DNA of 64,000 nt from Alcanivorax sp. (lineage in GTDB: Bacteria; Pseudomonadota; Gammaproteobacteria; Pseudomonadales; Alcanivoracaceae): assembly GCF_017794965.1 (NCBI RefSeq), contig NZ_CP051240.1, forward strand, positions 3,782,001 through 3,846,000, read 5' to 3'. This document shows, piece by piece, positions 26,326 to 34,626 of this stretch. The translations under genes were made by a program, and so were the position numbers. The notes below the pieces were generated by a model. That model was given only the letters and a program-made list of their open reading frames with translations, did not search any database and was not told the origin of the DNA. Within the stretch, counting starts at the first letter, position 1. Each line of letters starts with the position of its first letter.

Positions 26326-27033
26326 ATGTCTGACTTGTTCAATACCCGGGCTGCGGAACAGGAAGAGCACCACTGGCTATCCGTATCGGATTTGATGGCG
26401 GGCCTGATGGTGGTGTTCCTGTTTATTGCCATTGCCCTGATGCGAAACACCCTGGAAGAGCAGCGCAAGGTCAAGGAAATTGCGGTGGCCTATCAGGAGA
26501 CTCAGGTGGCCATCTATGATGCCCTCATTGGCGAGTTTGAGAAGGATCTGGAGACCTGGAATGCCCATATTGACCGGGATACGCTCACCTTTACCTTCAA
26601 TTCTCCTGATGTTCTGTTCGAGCAAGGCAAGGAAGCCATCAATTGGCGCTACCGAAAGCTGCTGTCGGATTTTTTCCCTCGCTACATCAGGGTGCTGGAC
26701 AGGTTCAACAAGGAAATTGATGAAGTCCGCATTGAAGGCCATACCAGCAGTGTCTGGAATCGCCACGTCAGTGCCTCTGATGCCTACTTCCTGAACATGC
26801 AGCTCTCCCAGGGGCGAACCCGTAATGTGCTGGAATATGTGTACGGCCTGGACGAAGTGGCCCCCTATCAGAAGTGGCTGAAGGCTCATGTGGCAGCGGT
26901 GGGATTCTCTTCCTCTCGTCCGATTGTGAACGATGAAGGCAATGAGGATGGCCGCGCCAGCCGACGGGTGACCTTTCGGGTAATTACCAACGCGGAAATC
27001 AAGATCAAGCAGATCCTGGAGACCGTGCAATGA
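26326..27033 (+). CDS. zorB: ZorB-like MotB/OmpA-family stator partner
   Basis: A protein of 235 residues. After a short cytoplasmic N-terminus comes one membrane helix (about residues 22-45) beginning SVSDLMAGLMVVFLFI; the Asp here is placed like the ion-binding Asp of MotB. Residues of about 110-225 form an OmpA-like peptidoglycan-binding domain (VRIEGHTSSVW, then QGRTRNVLEYV and SSRPIVNDEGNEDGRASRRV). It should pair with ZorA in the inner membrane and anchor the motor in the cell wall. Its stop overlaps the HNH gene start (ATGA), so the three genes form one unit, the gene order of type II Zorya. Confidence 0.86.
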   Translation: MSDLFNTRAAEQEEHHWLSVSDLMAGLMVVFLFIAIALMRNTLEEQRKVKEIAVAYQETQVAIYDALIGEFEKDLETWNAHIDRDTLTFTFNSPDVLFEQGKEAINWRYRKLLSDFFPRYIRVLDRFNKEIDEVRIEGHTSSVWNRHVSASDAYFLNMQLSQGRTRNVLEYVYGLDEVAPYQKWLKAHVAAVGFSSSRPIVNDEGNEDGRASRRVTFRVITNAEIKIKQILETVQ

Positions 27034-28130
27034 AGATCCGCACGGACTTTGGGCTTCTCTGGCAGTCGGTGAAGCAGATGGGTGCCGATGAGCGGGATTT
27101 TTCCTTCGAGGTCTCCTCGAGAGAAGAGATGGATATTGATATTGAGCTGGAGCGTGGTGTTGAGGTCGCTCTGGACGATCTCGAATCCACCGGGGGCTTG
27201 CTTTCGTATAAGGGAAGGCAGGTTCTTCTGTATATTCCGGATCATGGCAGCTGGGTTCAGTCTGTCATCGATGGTAAAAATCAGGGAAATCGATTTCACG
27301 TTGGGGATTGCACAAAACTTGATGAAATGCGCCAGAAGGGAAAGTTTGACCGTTATACGGTGACGACTGATCTGAGCGGTGTATTCAGAATTTCCGGCCA
27401 GAGTAATGTCTCATCCCATATTGAGCATGATGCTGAGCTGAAAGTCTGCAAGCTTTGTCTGAGGATGTTGAACTACCGAGGATATGATACCGGGCCATTG
27501 GCCAAGAAAGTTATCTTCGAAGAATTTTCCATATCCGATTTTTTTGCTACGTATAGCACACAGTTTCGTTTTCTTCCCAAGCAGTTGCTTGATCGTCGAT
27601 CTGGGTACTCAGATGAATGGTCTGAAATATCGAGAAGGTACCGGGAATCAAGGAGCTGGATTTGTGAGTGTTGCGGTATCAATCTGGCGGGCAATAAAAA
27701 TCTTCTCCACTGCCATCATGTCAGTGGTAACAAAAGAGATAACCGTGATGATAATTTAATGGCTTTGTGTGCGGACTGCCACAGCAAGCAGCCTGACCAT
27801 GAAAAAATGTATGTCAGAAAATCAGAGATGATTGAGATACAGCGGTTACGAAGACATCAGGGCATTTTGGATGTTTTGCCAGGATGGGATGCTGTGCTTG
27901 AGTATATCGACTCGGCCTACGAGGGCGTCGCAAGGAAGATCATGAAGACTTCTAGGTCGCTTCCTGCCGTTGGTGAAGATATTGAAAATAGCAAGGGTGA
28001 AATTGTGTTAACTCCTGAGCTTTCCTGGCCTGCCCAACGGTTTGCCATCGTCGATAACGAAGAGCAACTCGATACGCTCACTCAGGTTGGTTGGCGCGCA
28101 ATGACAATGGAGCAGGTGCTGAAAAGTTGA
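27030..28130 (+). CDS. HNH endonuclease (possible ZorE-like effector)
   Basis: A protein of 366 residues. The zinc and catalytic core spans about residues 210-262: CECCG, then LHCHHVSGNKRDNRDDNLM and LCADCH, an HNH motif with two structural Cys pairs. The N-terminal 200 residues are of unknown fold and contain a further Cys pair (VCKLCLRML). In type II Zorya the single effector after ZorB is ZorE, an HNH nickase; the position, overlapping zorB, and the HNH domain fit that role, though I cannot confirm homology over the rest. Codon use is AT-richer than zorA and zorB from about 27200 onward. Expected role: cutting or nicking of invading DNA. Confidence 0.8.
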   Translation: MKIRTDFGLLWQSVKQMGADERDFSFEVSSREEMDIDIELERGVEVALDDLESTGGLLSYKGRQVLLYIPDHGSWVQSVIDGKNQGNRFHVGDCTKLDEMRQKGKFDRYTVTTDLSGVFRISGQSNVSSHIEHDAELKVCKLCLRMLNYRGYDTGPLAKKVIFEEFSISDFFATYSTQFRFLPKQLLDRRSGYSDEWSEISRRYRESRSWICECCGINLAGNKNLLHCHHVSGNKRDNRDDNLMALCADCHSKQPDHEKMYVRKSEMIEIQRLRRHQGILDVLPGWDAVLEYIDSAYEGVARKIMKTSRSLPAVGEDIENSKGEIVLTPELSWPAQRFAIVDNEEQLDTLTQVGWRAMTMEQVLKS

Positions 28131-28211
28131 GGGGCGAAGGAGCTGTTTTGAATCAATGGGTTGCGTGAGTGCTCCTCGCCAGGCTGCTACGGATACTAAC
28201 AAGGATAAAAT

Positions 28212-31200
28212 ATGATTCCCGGCTTGTTGGCCAGTGAAGTCGCTGCGGCGCTGAAAGAGTTCATCGTTACCGGTTACGAAACCGAAACGGCCCCGTTCAA
28301 AGGGGAGTTTCGGCGGCTGGTGGAAGAGCAGCAGGGTGGCGAAGCCTTTATCAAGGGGCCCTATGTGCAGGTGGGTCTGCCGTTCCTTGCCGGAACCAGT
28401 GGCCGGGATTTCTTCTCTGGCTTCAATACGGATTTTCCCCCTTATGCGCATCAGGAGCAGGCCTGGAAGCGGCTGGCGTCGGATCGCAAGGGGGGCAACA
28501 CGCTGGTGGCCACCGGCACCGGCTCCGGTAAGACCGAGTGTTTCCTGTATCCCATCCTGGATCACTGTCAGCGAGAAGATGGCAAGGGCATCAAGGCCAT
28601 TGTGATTTACCCGATGAACGCACTGGCCAGCGACCAGGCCAAGCGTTTTGCAGAGGTGATTCATGAGCAGGCGGCCTTGAAGGGCTTGCGGGTGGGGCTG
28701 TTTGTGGGGGGCGATGGCCTGGGCTCCAAGGCCATGAGCAAGGATCAGGTGATTACCGACAAGGAAACCCTGCGCAGCAACCCGCCGGATGTTCTACTCA
28801 CCAACTACAAGATGCTCGATTACCTGCTTATGCGCCCCAATGATCAGGCGTTGTGGGCGCACAATGGGCCTGACACCTTGCGCTATCTGGTGGTGGACGA
28901 GCTGCATACCTTTGATGGAGCCCAGGGCACGGATCTTTCACTTCTGATCCGGCGTTTGCGTGCCCGCCTTGGCATGAGCCCAGAAAAGCTGTTGTGTGTG
29001 GGTACCTCAGCTACCCTGGGCGGGGAGGACAGTCTCAATGCCCTGCTGGGCTATGCCTCTGACATCTTCTCGAGCCGTTTCAATCGCGATGCGGTGGTGG
29101 CTGAGCAGCGCAAGTCGGATTCCGACTTCCTCGACAATATCGGCTTTCTGATTCTTAACCGTGAAATTGGGCCGGAAGCACTGATTGAGGCCCAGCAGCA
29201 AGGGCTCGAACAATACCTGGGCAAGGCCTACGACCTGTATTTCAGCAAGGAGCCGGATGCCCCGCTGATGGATAAGGCGGGCCAGATTGCCCTTGGCAGG
29301 GAGCTGAAGCAGCATGGCCAGCTGGCCAATCTTCTGCGCCAGCTCAAGTCTGGCCCGACGCCCACGTTTTCTGACCTGGTAAAACGGCTTGCAGGCCAGA
29401 TTCCTCCCCTGTTCGCCAAACAGCCCGAGCAGGCCCTGATTGCCCTGTTATCGCTGATGGCCCATGCCCGCGCGGAAACCGGCCAGCCCTTTGTGCAGTT
29501 GCGCTTGCAGCTCTGGTCCCGGGAGCTGCGCCGTATTGTCGGTGCTCTCAGAGAGCCTTCCCGCACGGAGATGGCTGATGAAGAGGGAGATGCATCGGCA
29601 ACGGGGGCTCTGCCTTTGCTGTCCTTCGGTGATGACCAGCCGCCGAAGGATCAGCAGCATATCCGGCTGCCGCTTGTGCAGTGTCGAGAGTGTCACGGCA
29701 CGGCCTGGCTGACGCGGATGGAGGCGGGGCATCCTGCAGATCAGATGATCGAGACTGATCTTGGCAAGATCTACCCTTCGTTCTTCAGCAACCACCATGA
29801 AACCAGCCTGCTGATGCCCTGGCAGAATGACGCCGTTTCCCAGAGTGGTTTTCATCTTGAGCATTTCAAGGTGTGCCGGGAATGCGGCAAGACGGCAGCA
29901 ATGGATTATGCCGGTGACTGCAAGAGCTGCCAGGCGGGCAATGATGCCCTGGTGCGGGTCAGCAAGCCTTACATGCTCAAGGAAACCCAACAGGCTAATG
30001 TAAAACGCATCATCCATGAGCGGCATTGCCCGTGGTGTTCGGCCCGCTCTTCTCTGGTGGTATTCGGGGCCCGGGCTGCCAGTCTGAGTGCGGTTGCCAT
30101 TCACCAGTTATTCAGCAGCCGCGACAACGATGATCGCAAGCTGCTGACATTTAGCGACTCGGTACAGGATGCGACCCACCGGGCCGGTTTCTTTGCCGCC
30201 CGTACCTGGCACAACAATGTACGCATGGCCCTGTCGCAGTTGCTACAGGACGAGCCAGGGGCATTGTCGCTGTTGTCTTTGCCCGAGCGGTTCGAGGCCT
30301 ACTGGCTCGCGCATGAGGGCCGTAGTGGCCGGTTGTCGATTGACAAATACCTGCGCGAATTCATGCCGCCGGAAAAACGCTTCTTCAAGGATTTTGAGCA
30401 TTTCGAGCTGACCGGGGAAGTGCGTAACCCGGGACCGCTGCTCAAACTGATCCGTGAGCGGATGCTGTGGCAGTTGCTGGAGGATCTGGGCTGGCGTTCC
30501 CAGGTGGGACGTTCGCTGAATCGCCTGGGGATTGCCGCCATTCAGTGGCCGCAGGAGATGGTAACCCAGGTGGCCAAAAGCTGGGCCGAGACAGTGGATA
30601 ACACCCTTGGCTATCGTATCAGTGGTGAGACGGCGGGCAAGTTCATGCACGGCCTGGTTCAGCATCTGGTCTCCGTGGGGGCGTTTGGGATGGACTACCT
30701 GCGTCTGTACCGTGAGAAGGCGGGCAGGGCGTACATGCTGAATCTGCTTGGTTTCGTGCCCAACTACGGCCCGGGCTCCCCGCGGCCGAAGTTTCCTTCG
30801 CTTAAGAATGGCGAAGGCTATGAACTGCTGGCCCAGAACTCGGGGACTCAGACCTGGTATGAGCGCTGGCTGCATTGCCTGAATCCGGATTCACTGGTGG
30901 ATCGCAAGCAGCTGGAGCATGTGCTGGTTGCCGCCTTTGAGGCGCTTTGTCAGTCAGGCCTGCTGGCTGAGGAGCTGAATGAACGGGGGGTTCGGGTGTG
31001 GATGCTTAATCCTGAGCGCCTGTCGCTGACAACGGATGTTCATGGTGTGGAGTGTCCGGGGTATCGCCCAATGCATGTGCCTGCCGAACAGGTGCAAGCC
31101 TGGATCAACTTGCCAATGATCAGCGCGGCCAGCCCTTCGCTCGTCTATGAACACGGCGTTCCTGTAAGGGAGTCGCTCTATCGCAATTTGTATCGCCATG

Positions 31201-34200
31201 GAGAAATCCATCGCGTGATTGCCCATGAGCATACCGGGCTGTTGGCGCCCGGCGAGCGAGACCGGGTGGAAAAGAGTTTCATCGATGGGAAAAAGCCCTG
31301 GGAATATAACCTGCTTTCCGCTACGCCAACCCTGGAGATGGGTATCGATATCGGTGATCTCTCCAGCGTGCTGTTGTGTTCGGTGCCTCCGGCACAGGCC
31401 AACTACCTGCAGCGGGTTGGCCGGGGTGGCCGCCGTGACGGGAACTCCTTTGTGCTCACTGTGGCAAACGGGCGCCCCCATGACCTGGTGTTCTATGCCG
31501 ACCCGGGACGAATGCTGGATACCCCTGTAGAACCACCTGCGGTGTTTCTCAAGGCGCGCCATGTGCTGCGCCGTCAACTGCTGGCTTATACCATGGATTG
31601 CTGGACGCACCAGTCGAAAGGCGATAACCAGGTGCCCAAAACCATGCAGCCGGTGCTGGATGCGGTGGAGAAGACGCAGGAGGATCGTTTCCCCTACACC
31701 CTGCTGAACTATCTGAAGCACAACATGCAGGAGATCTGGGACGGCTTCAGTGCGCATGTGGCATCAGAACTGGGGGGCGATGACCTGGAGTTGCTTCGCC
31801 AGTATCTGTTTGGTGGCCCTGAGCACAAGGATGATCACTTGCAGCTGTATGTGGTGGGGAGGCTCAAGGTAGTGACCGATGAGCGTTTGCAAATGACGGC
31901 CACCATCAAGGAGCTGGACAAGCTGCTCGAAAAGCTGAAAAAACGGCCCCAGGATGACAGCACCCGGGCAGAGATTGCCGAGCTTGAGAGGGAGGCTGCG
32001 GGTTATCGCAGTATGCGTATCCGTCTTAATCGTCGGGAAACCCTGAACTTCCTTACCGATGAGGGGCTGTTGCCAAATTATGCCTTCCCGGAAGAGGGGA
32101 CGACTCTGCACTCCGTTATTTTCCGTTCAGAGAAGGGGGCGGCGGGTGAAGGTGTTCAGCAAGAGTTCATCAAGCGTGAGTACGAGTACCAGCGCCCGGC
32201 CCAGGCAGCCTTGAGTGAGCTGGCACCGGAATCCGTTTTCTATGCCGGCAATCGCAAGGTCAAAATCTCGCGGGTAGAAACCGCCAAGGGACGTAATATC
32301 CAGGATTGGCGGTTCTGTCCTCGCTGTCACTATTCCGCTCCAGCCGATGTGCCTGGCTCCGGTTTCCAGGACAAGAGTTGTCCCCGCTGTCATACCCACC
32401 AGTGGGGTGACGAGAGTGCCCGCACCAAGATGCTAAAGATGACCCAGGTGTATGCCTTCACCAATGCGAAGGATGCGCAGCTGGATGACAACTCGGATGA
32501 TCGCGAGCCGGCTTTCTTCAATAAGCAGATGCTGATTGATTTCAAACTGGAGGATGTCCAGATCACCTGGGTGCTGGATGACGATGATCGTCCCTTTGGT
32601 TTCGAGTTTATTCGTTCCGCCAACTTCCTGGAGGTGAATTTCGGTCGCCGCCAGGGTGAGGAAATGCATTTTGATGTGGCAGGTCAGCAGCTTCAGCGGA
32701 CCGGGTTCCCGGTGTGCCGCGAGTGCGGGTCCGTGCAAAGCCAGAAGGCCGCGTCTGGGAAAGCCCAAGCGGAGCATCTCAAGAGCTGCAGTTTCTCCAA
32801 GGGGCCCAAGCCCCTGCCAGGCGGCAAGGAAGACTCCGGGATCGAGAACTGTCTTTACCTGTACAGGAACTTTTCCTCAGAGGGGCTGCGTATCCTGCTG
32901 CCCCGTCTATCTACCGGTGGAACCGAGGAGCAGGTGAACTCCTTTGTGGCTGCGCTGCAACTGGGGCTCAAGCGCAAATTCGGTGGCAAGGTCGATCATC
33001 TGCGGGTGGCACAACAGAGCGAGCCCATTGGCGAAACGGATGAGCGTCGCTATTTCGTGGTCCTGTACGACTCTGTTCCGGGTGGTACCGGTTATCTCCA
33101 TGAATTGCTGAGCAATGTGGAAAACATGCAGTCGGTCTTCAAAATGGCCTATGAGGTGATGAAGGGCTGCGATTGCTATGACAACACCATGGATGGTTGT
33201 TACCGCTGCCTGCTTGAGTATCGCAATGCCTATGGGATGGAGAGCACCAGCAAGGCGCTGGCGCTGGAGATGCTCAAGGATATTGTCGAGGGGGAGCATC
33301 AATGGGTTGAGGGTGAACAATCCCTGAGTGCGCTGGCGGGTAATCCCTGGATGGACAGCGAGCTGGAAGCTCGATTCCCGGAAGCGCTTGCCCGCTTATC
33401 GGGGCAGCCATGTGTGGATAGCCAGAAGGTGCGTGTCAATCAGGATGTGGTGCATGGCAAGCATGGCTATCGGCTGACTATTGGCGAGAGGGCTTATGAA
33501 ATTGAGCCTCAAGTCGATTTGGGAATGGCGCAAGGCGTCCAGTTTGCCAGCAGGCCTGATTTCGTGTTGTGGCCTGCGGCCTCTGGACTGAAGCCGGTCG
33601 CCATTTTCCTCGATGGCTATCAGTACCATGCGGGAAAGATCCAGGAGGATTTGCTGAAGCGGCAAAGCCTGATGCATGCCGGTTTTGTGGTGTGGTCGCT
33701 CAACTGGTATGACGTGAATCAGGTAATGGGAGACAAGGCCTGCGATGTGCCTTTGCCGAGCGGCATGACTTCGCCGCAATGCAATCATGCTGCCATCACT
33801 GCCTTGGCCAAGGCCGCTAAAGAGGACCATCTTGGTGAGCACCTGGGCAAGACCAGCTTTGAGTTGCTGATGGTTTTTCTGGCTCGCCAGAATTCGCGAT
33901 CCCTTGCGAACCAGGCCCTGTTGTTTGTGTTGCAGTGTCTGCCGGCAGGGTCGATAACCAATCCTGCTACCCGGGAGGAGATTACTGATCGTTTGCATGG
34001 TCTCCCGGCCTCCTACACTGACCGCAAACCCGACCCCATTGCGTTGGCTGGTGCCGTCTCGATTGACGATGACAAGAGCGACGCCGTTTTGGCGTTGGAC
34101 TTTGTCGCCGGGAAGGAATTGCTAAGCCGTGTGGATCTGGATAAGGCGATGGTGAGTGTTTGTTACCACCGTGGTACATCCAGCGATGAACTGGCCCGCT

Positions 34201-34625
34201 ATCAATGGCAGCGGCTATGGATGCTAGTGAACTGGATCCAGTTTTTACCTGTTACTTATACCTGGACACCGCAATCGAAGAGTGAGGGTTCCGCTGCGGG
34301 CCTGTTGTGGGCGGAGCCTGAGGATGCCCAAGCGGAAGACACATCTTCACCTGAATGGTATGAAGACCTGGAGGCGGAAGTGCTTGAGCAGCTTGATGGC
34401 GTTTCTGTGACTTGGCCGGAAGTGCCGCTGGTAGGGGACGATATCCTGAATGCCGACGGTGAGGTTATCGGTATTGCTGAGTTGATTTTTGAAGATTCCA
34501 GAATCGCGCTGCTGCTTGATGACCAGGTTGCGTTGAAACCAGAACTTGAGGTCGATGGTTGGTCTGTCTTTACCGAAATCAATGCGTTGGTGGCTGCCAT
34601 CAACAAGCAGGAACAAGGAGTTTGA
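28212..34625 (+). CDS. Giant YprA/DruE-like helicase with DUF1998 and C-terminal nuclease-like domain
   Basis: A protein of 2137 residues. It has an SF2 helicase with ATGTGSGKTE (about residue 98), DELHTFDGAQGTD (about 228), LSATPTLEMGIDIGD (about 1034) and QRVGRGGRRDGNS (about 1069). Zinc-type Cys clusters lie at about 490-610 (CRECHG, CRECGK, CKSC, CPWC) and 1370-1395 (CPRC pairs). DUF1998 follows with SVPGGTGYLHELL and CDCYDNTMDGCYRCLLEYRN (about 1620-1670). At about 1780-1835, RPDFVLWP ... AIFLDGYQYHAG ... VVWSLNWYDV resembles a PD-(D/E)XK nuclease. Such proteins are central to DISARM (as DrmA plus DrmB) and Druantia (DruE); one polypeptide holding all of this is closer to DruE. AAGGA precedes the ATG. 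It is followed after one base by the UvrD-like gene. Confidence 0.87.
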   Translation: MIPGLLASEVAAALKEFIVTGYETETAPFKGEFRRLVEEQQGGEAFIKGPYVQVGLPFLAGTSGRDFFSGFNTDFPPYAHQEQAWKRLASDRKGGNTLVATGTGSGKTECFLYPILDHCQREDGKGIKAIVIYPMNALASDQAKRFAEVIHEQAALKGLRVGLFVGGDGLGSKAMSKDQVITDKETLRSNPPDVLLTNYKMLDYLLMRPNDQALWAHNGPDTLRYLVVDELHTFDGAQGTDLSLLIRRLRARLGMSPEKLLCVGTSATLGGEDSLNALLGYASDIFSSRFNRDAVVAEQRKSDSDFLDNIGFLILNREIGPEALIEAQQQGLEQYLGKAYDLYFSKEPDAPLMDKAGQIALGRELKQHGQLANLLRQLKSGPTPTFSDLVKRLAGQIPPLFAKQPEQALIALLSLMAHARAETGQPFVQLRLQLWSRELRRIVGALREPSRTEMADEEGDASATGALPLLSFGDDQPPKDQQHIRLPLVQCRECHGTAWLTRMEAGHPADQMIETDLGKIYPSFFSNHHETSLLMPWQNDAVSQSGFHLEHFKVCRECGKTAAMDYAGDCKSCQAGNDALVRVSKPYMLKETQQANVKRIIHERHCPWCSARSSLVVFGARAASLSAVAIHQLFSSRDNDDRKLLTFSDSVQDATHRAGFFAARTWHNNVRMALSQLLQDEPGALSLLSLPERFEAYWLAHEGRSGRLSIDKYLREFMPPEKRFFKDFEHFELTGEVRNPGPLLKLIRERMLWQLLEDLGWRSQVGRSLNRLGIAAIQWPQEMVTQVAKSWAETVDNTLGYRISGETAGKFMHGLVQHLVSVGAFGMDYLRLYREKAGRAYMLNLLGFVPNYGPGSPRPKFPSLKNGEGYELLAQNSGTQTWYERWLHCLNPDSLVDRKQLEHVLVAAFEALCQSGLLAEELNERGVRVWMLNPERLSLTTDVHGVECPGYRPMHVPAEQVQAWINLPMISAASPSLVYEHGVPVRESLYRNLYRHGEIHRVIAHEHTGLLAPGERDRVEKSFIDGKKPWEYNLLSATPTLEMGIDIGDLSSVLLCSVPPAQANYLQRVGRGGRRDGNSFVLTVANGRPHDLVFYADPGRMLDTPVEPPAVFLKARHVLRRQLLAYTMDCWTHQSKGDNQVPKTMQPVLDAVEKTQEDRFPYTLLNYLKHNMQEIWDGFSAHVASELGGDDLELLRQYLFGGPEHKDDHLQLYVVGRLKVVTDERLQMTATIKELDKLLEKLKKRPQDDSTRAEIAELEREAAGYRSMRIRLNRRETLNFLTDEGLLPNYAFPEEGTTLHSVIFRSEKGAAGEGVQQEFIKREYEYQRPAQAALSELAPESVFYAGNRKVKISRVETAKGRNIQDWRFCPRCHYSAPADVPGSGFQDKSCPRCHTHQWGDESARTKMLKMTQVYAFTNAKDAQLDDNSDDREPAFFNKQMLIDFKLEDVQITWVLDDDDRPFGFEFIRSANFLEVNFGRRQGEEMHFDVAGQQLQRTGFPVCRECGSVQSQKAASGKAQAEHLKSCSFSKGPKPLPGGKEDSGIENCLYLYRNFSSEGLRILLPRLSTGGTEEQVNSFVAALQLGLKRKFGGKVDHLRVAQQSEPIGETDERRYFVVLYDSVPGGTGYLHELLSNVENMQSVFKMAYEVMKGCDCYDNTMDGCYRCLLEYRNAYGMESTSKALALEMLKDIVEGEHQWVEGEQSLSALAGNPWMDSELEARFPEALARLSGQPCVDSQKVRVNQDVVHGKHGYRLTIGERAYEIEPQVDLGMAQGVQFASRPDFVLWPAASGLKPVAIFLDGYQYHAGKIQEDLLKRQSLMHAGFVVWSLNWYDVNQVMGDKACDVPLPSGMTSPQCNHAAITALAKAAKEDHLGEHLGKTSFELLMVFLARQNSRSLANQALLFVLQCLPAGSITNPATREEITDRLHGLPASYTDRKPDPIALAGAVSIDDDKSDAVLALDFVAGKELLSRVDLDKAMVSVCYHRGTSSDELARYQWQRLWMLVNWIQFLPVTYTWTPQSKSEGSAAGLLWAEPEDAQAEDTSSPEWYEDLEAEVLEQLDGVSVTWPEVPLVGDDILNADGEVIGIAELIFEDSRIALLLDDQVALKPELEVDGWSVFTEINALVAAINKQEQGV

Positions 34626-34626
34626 G

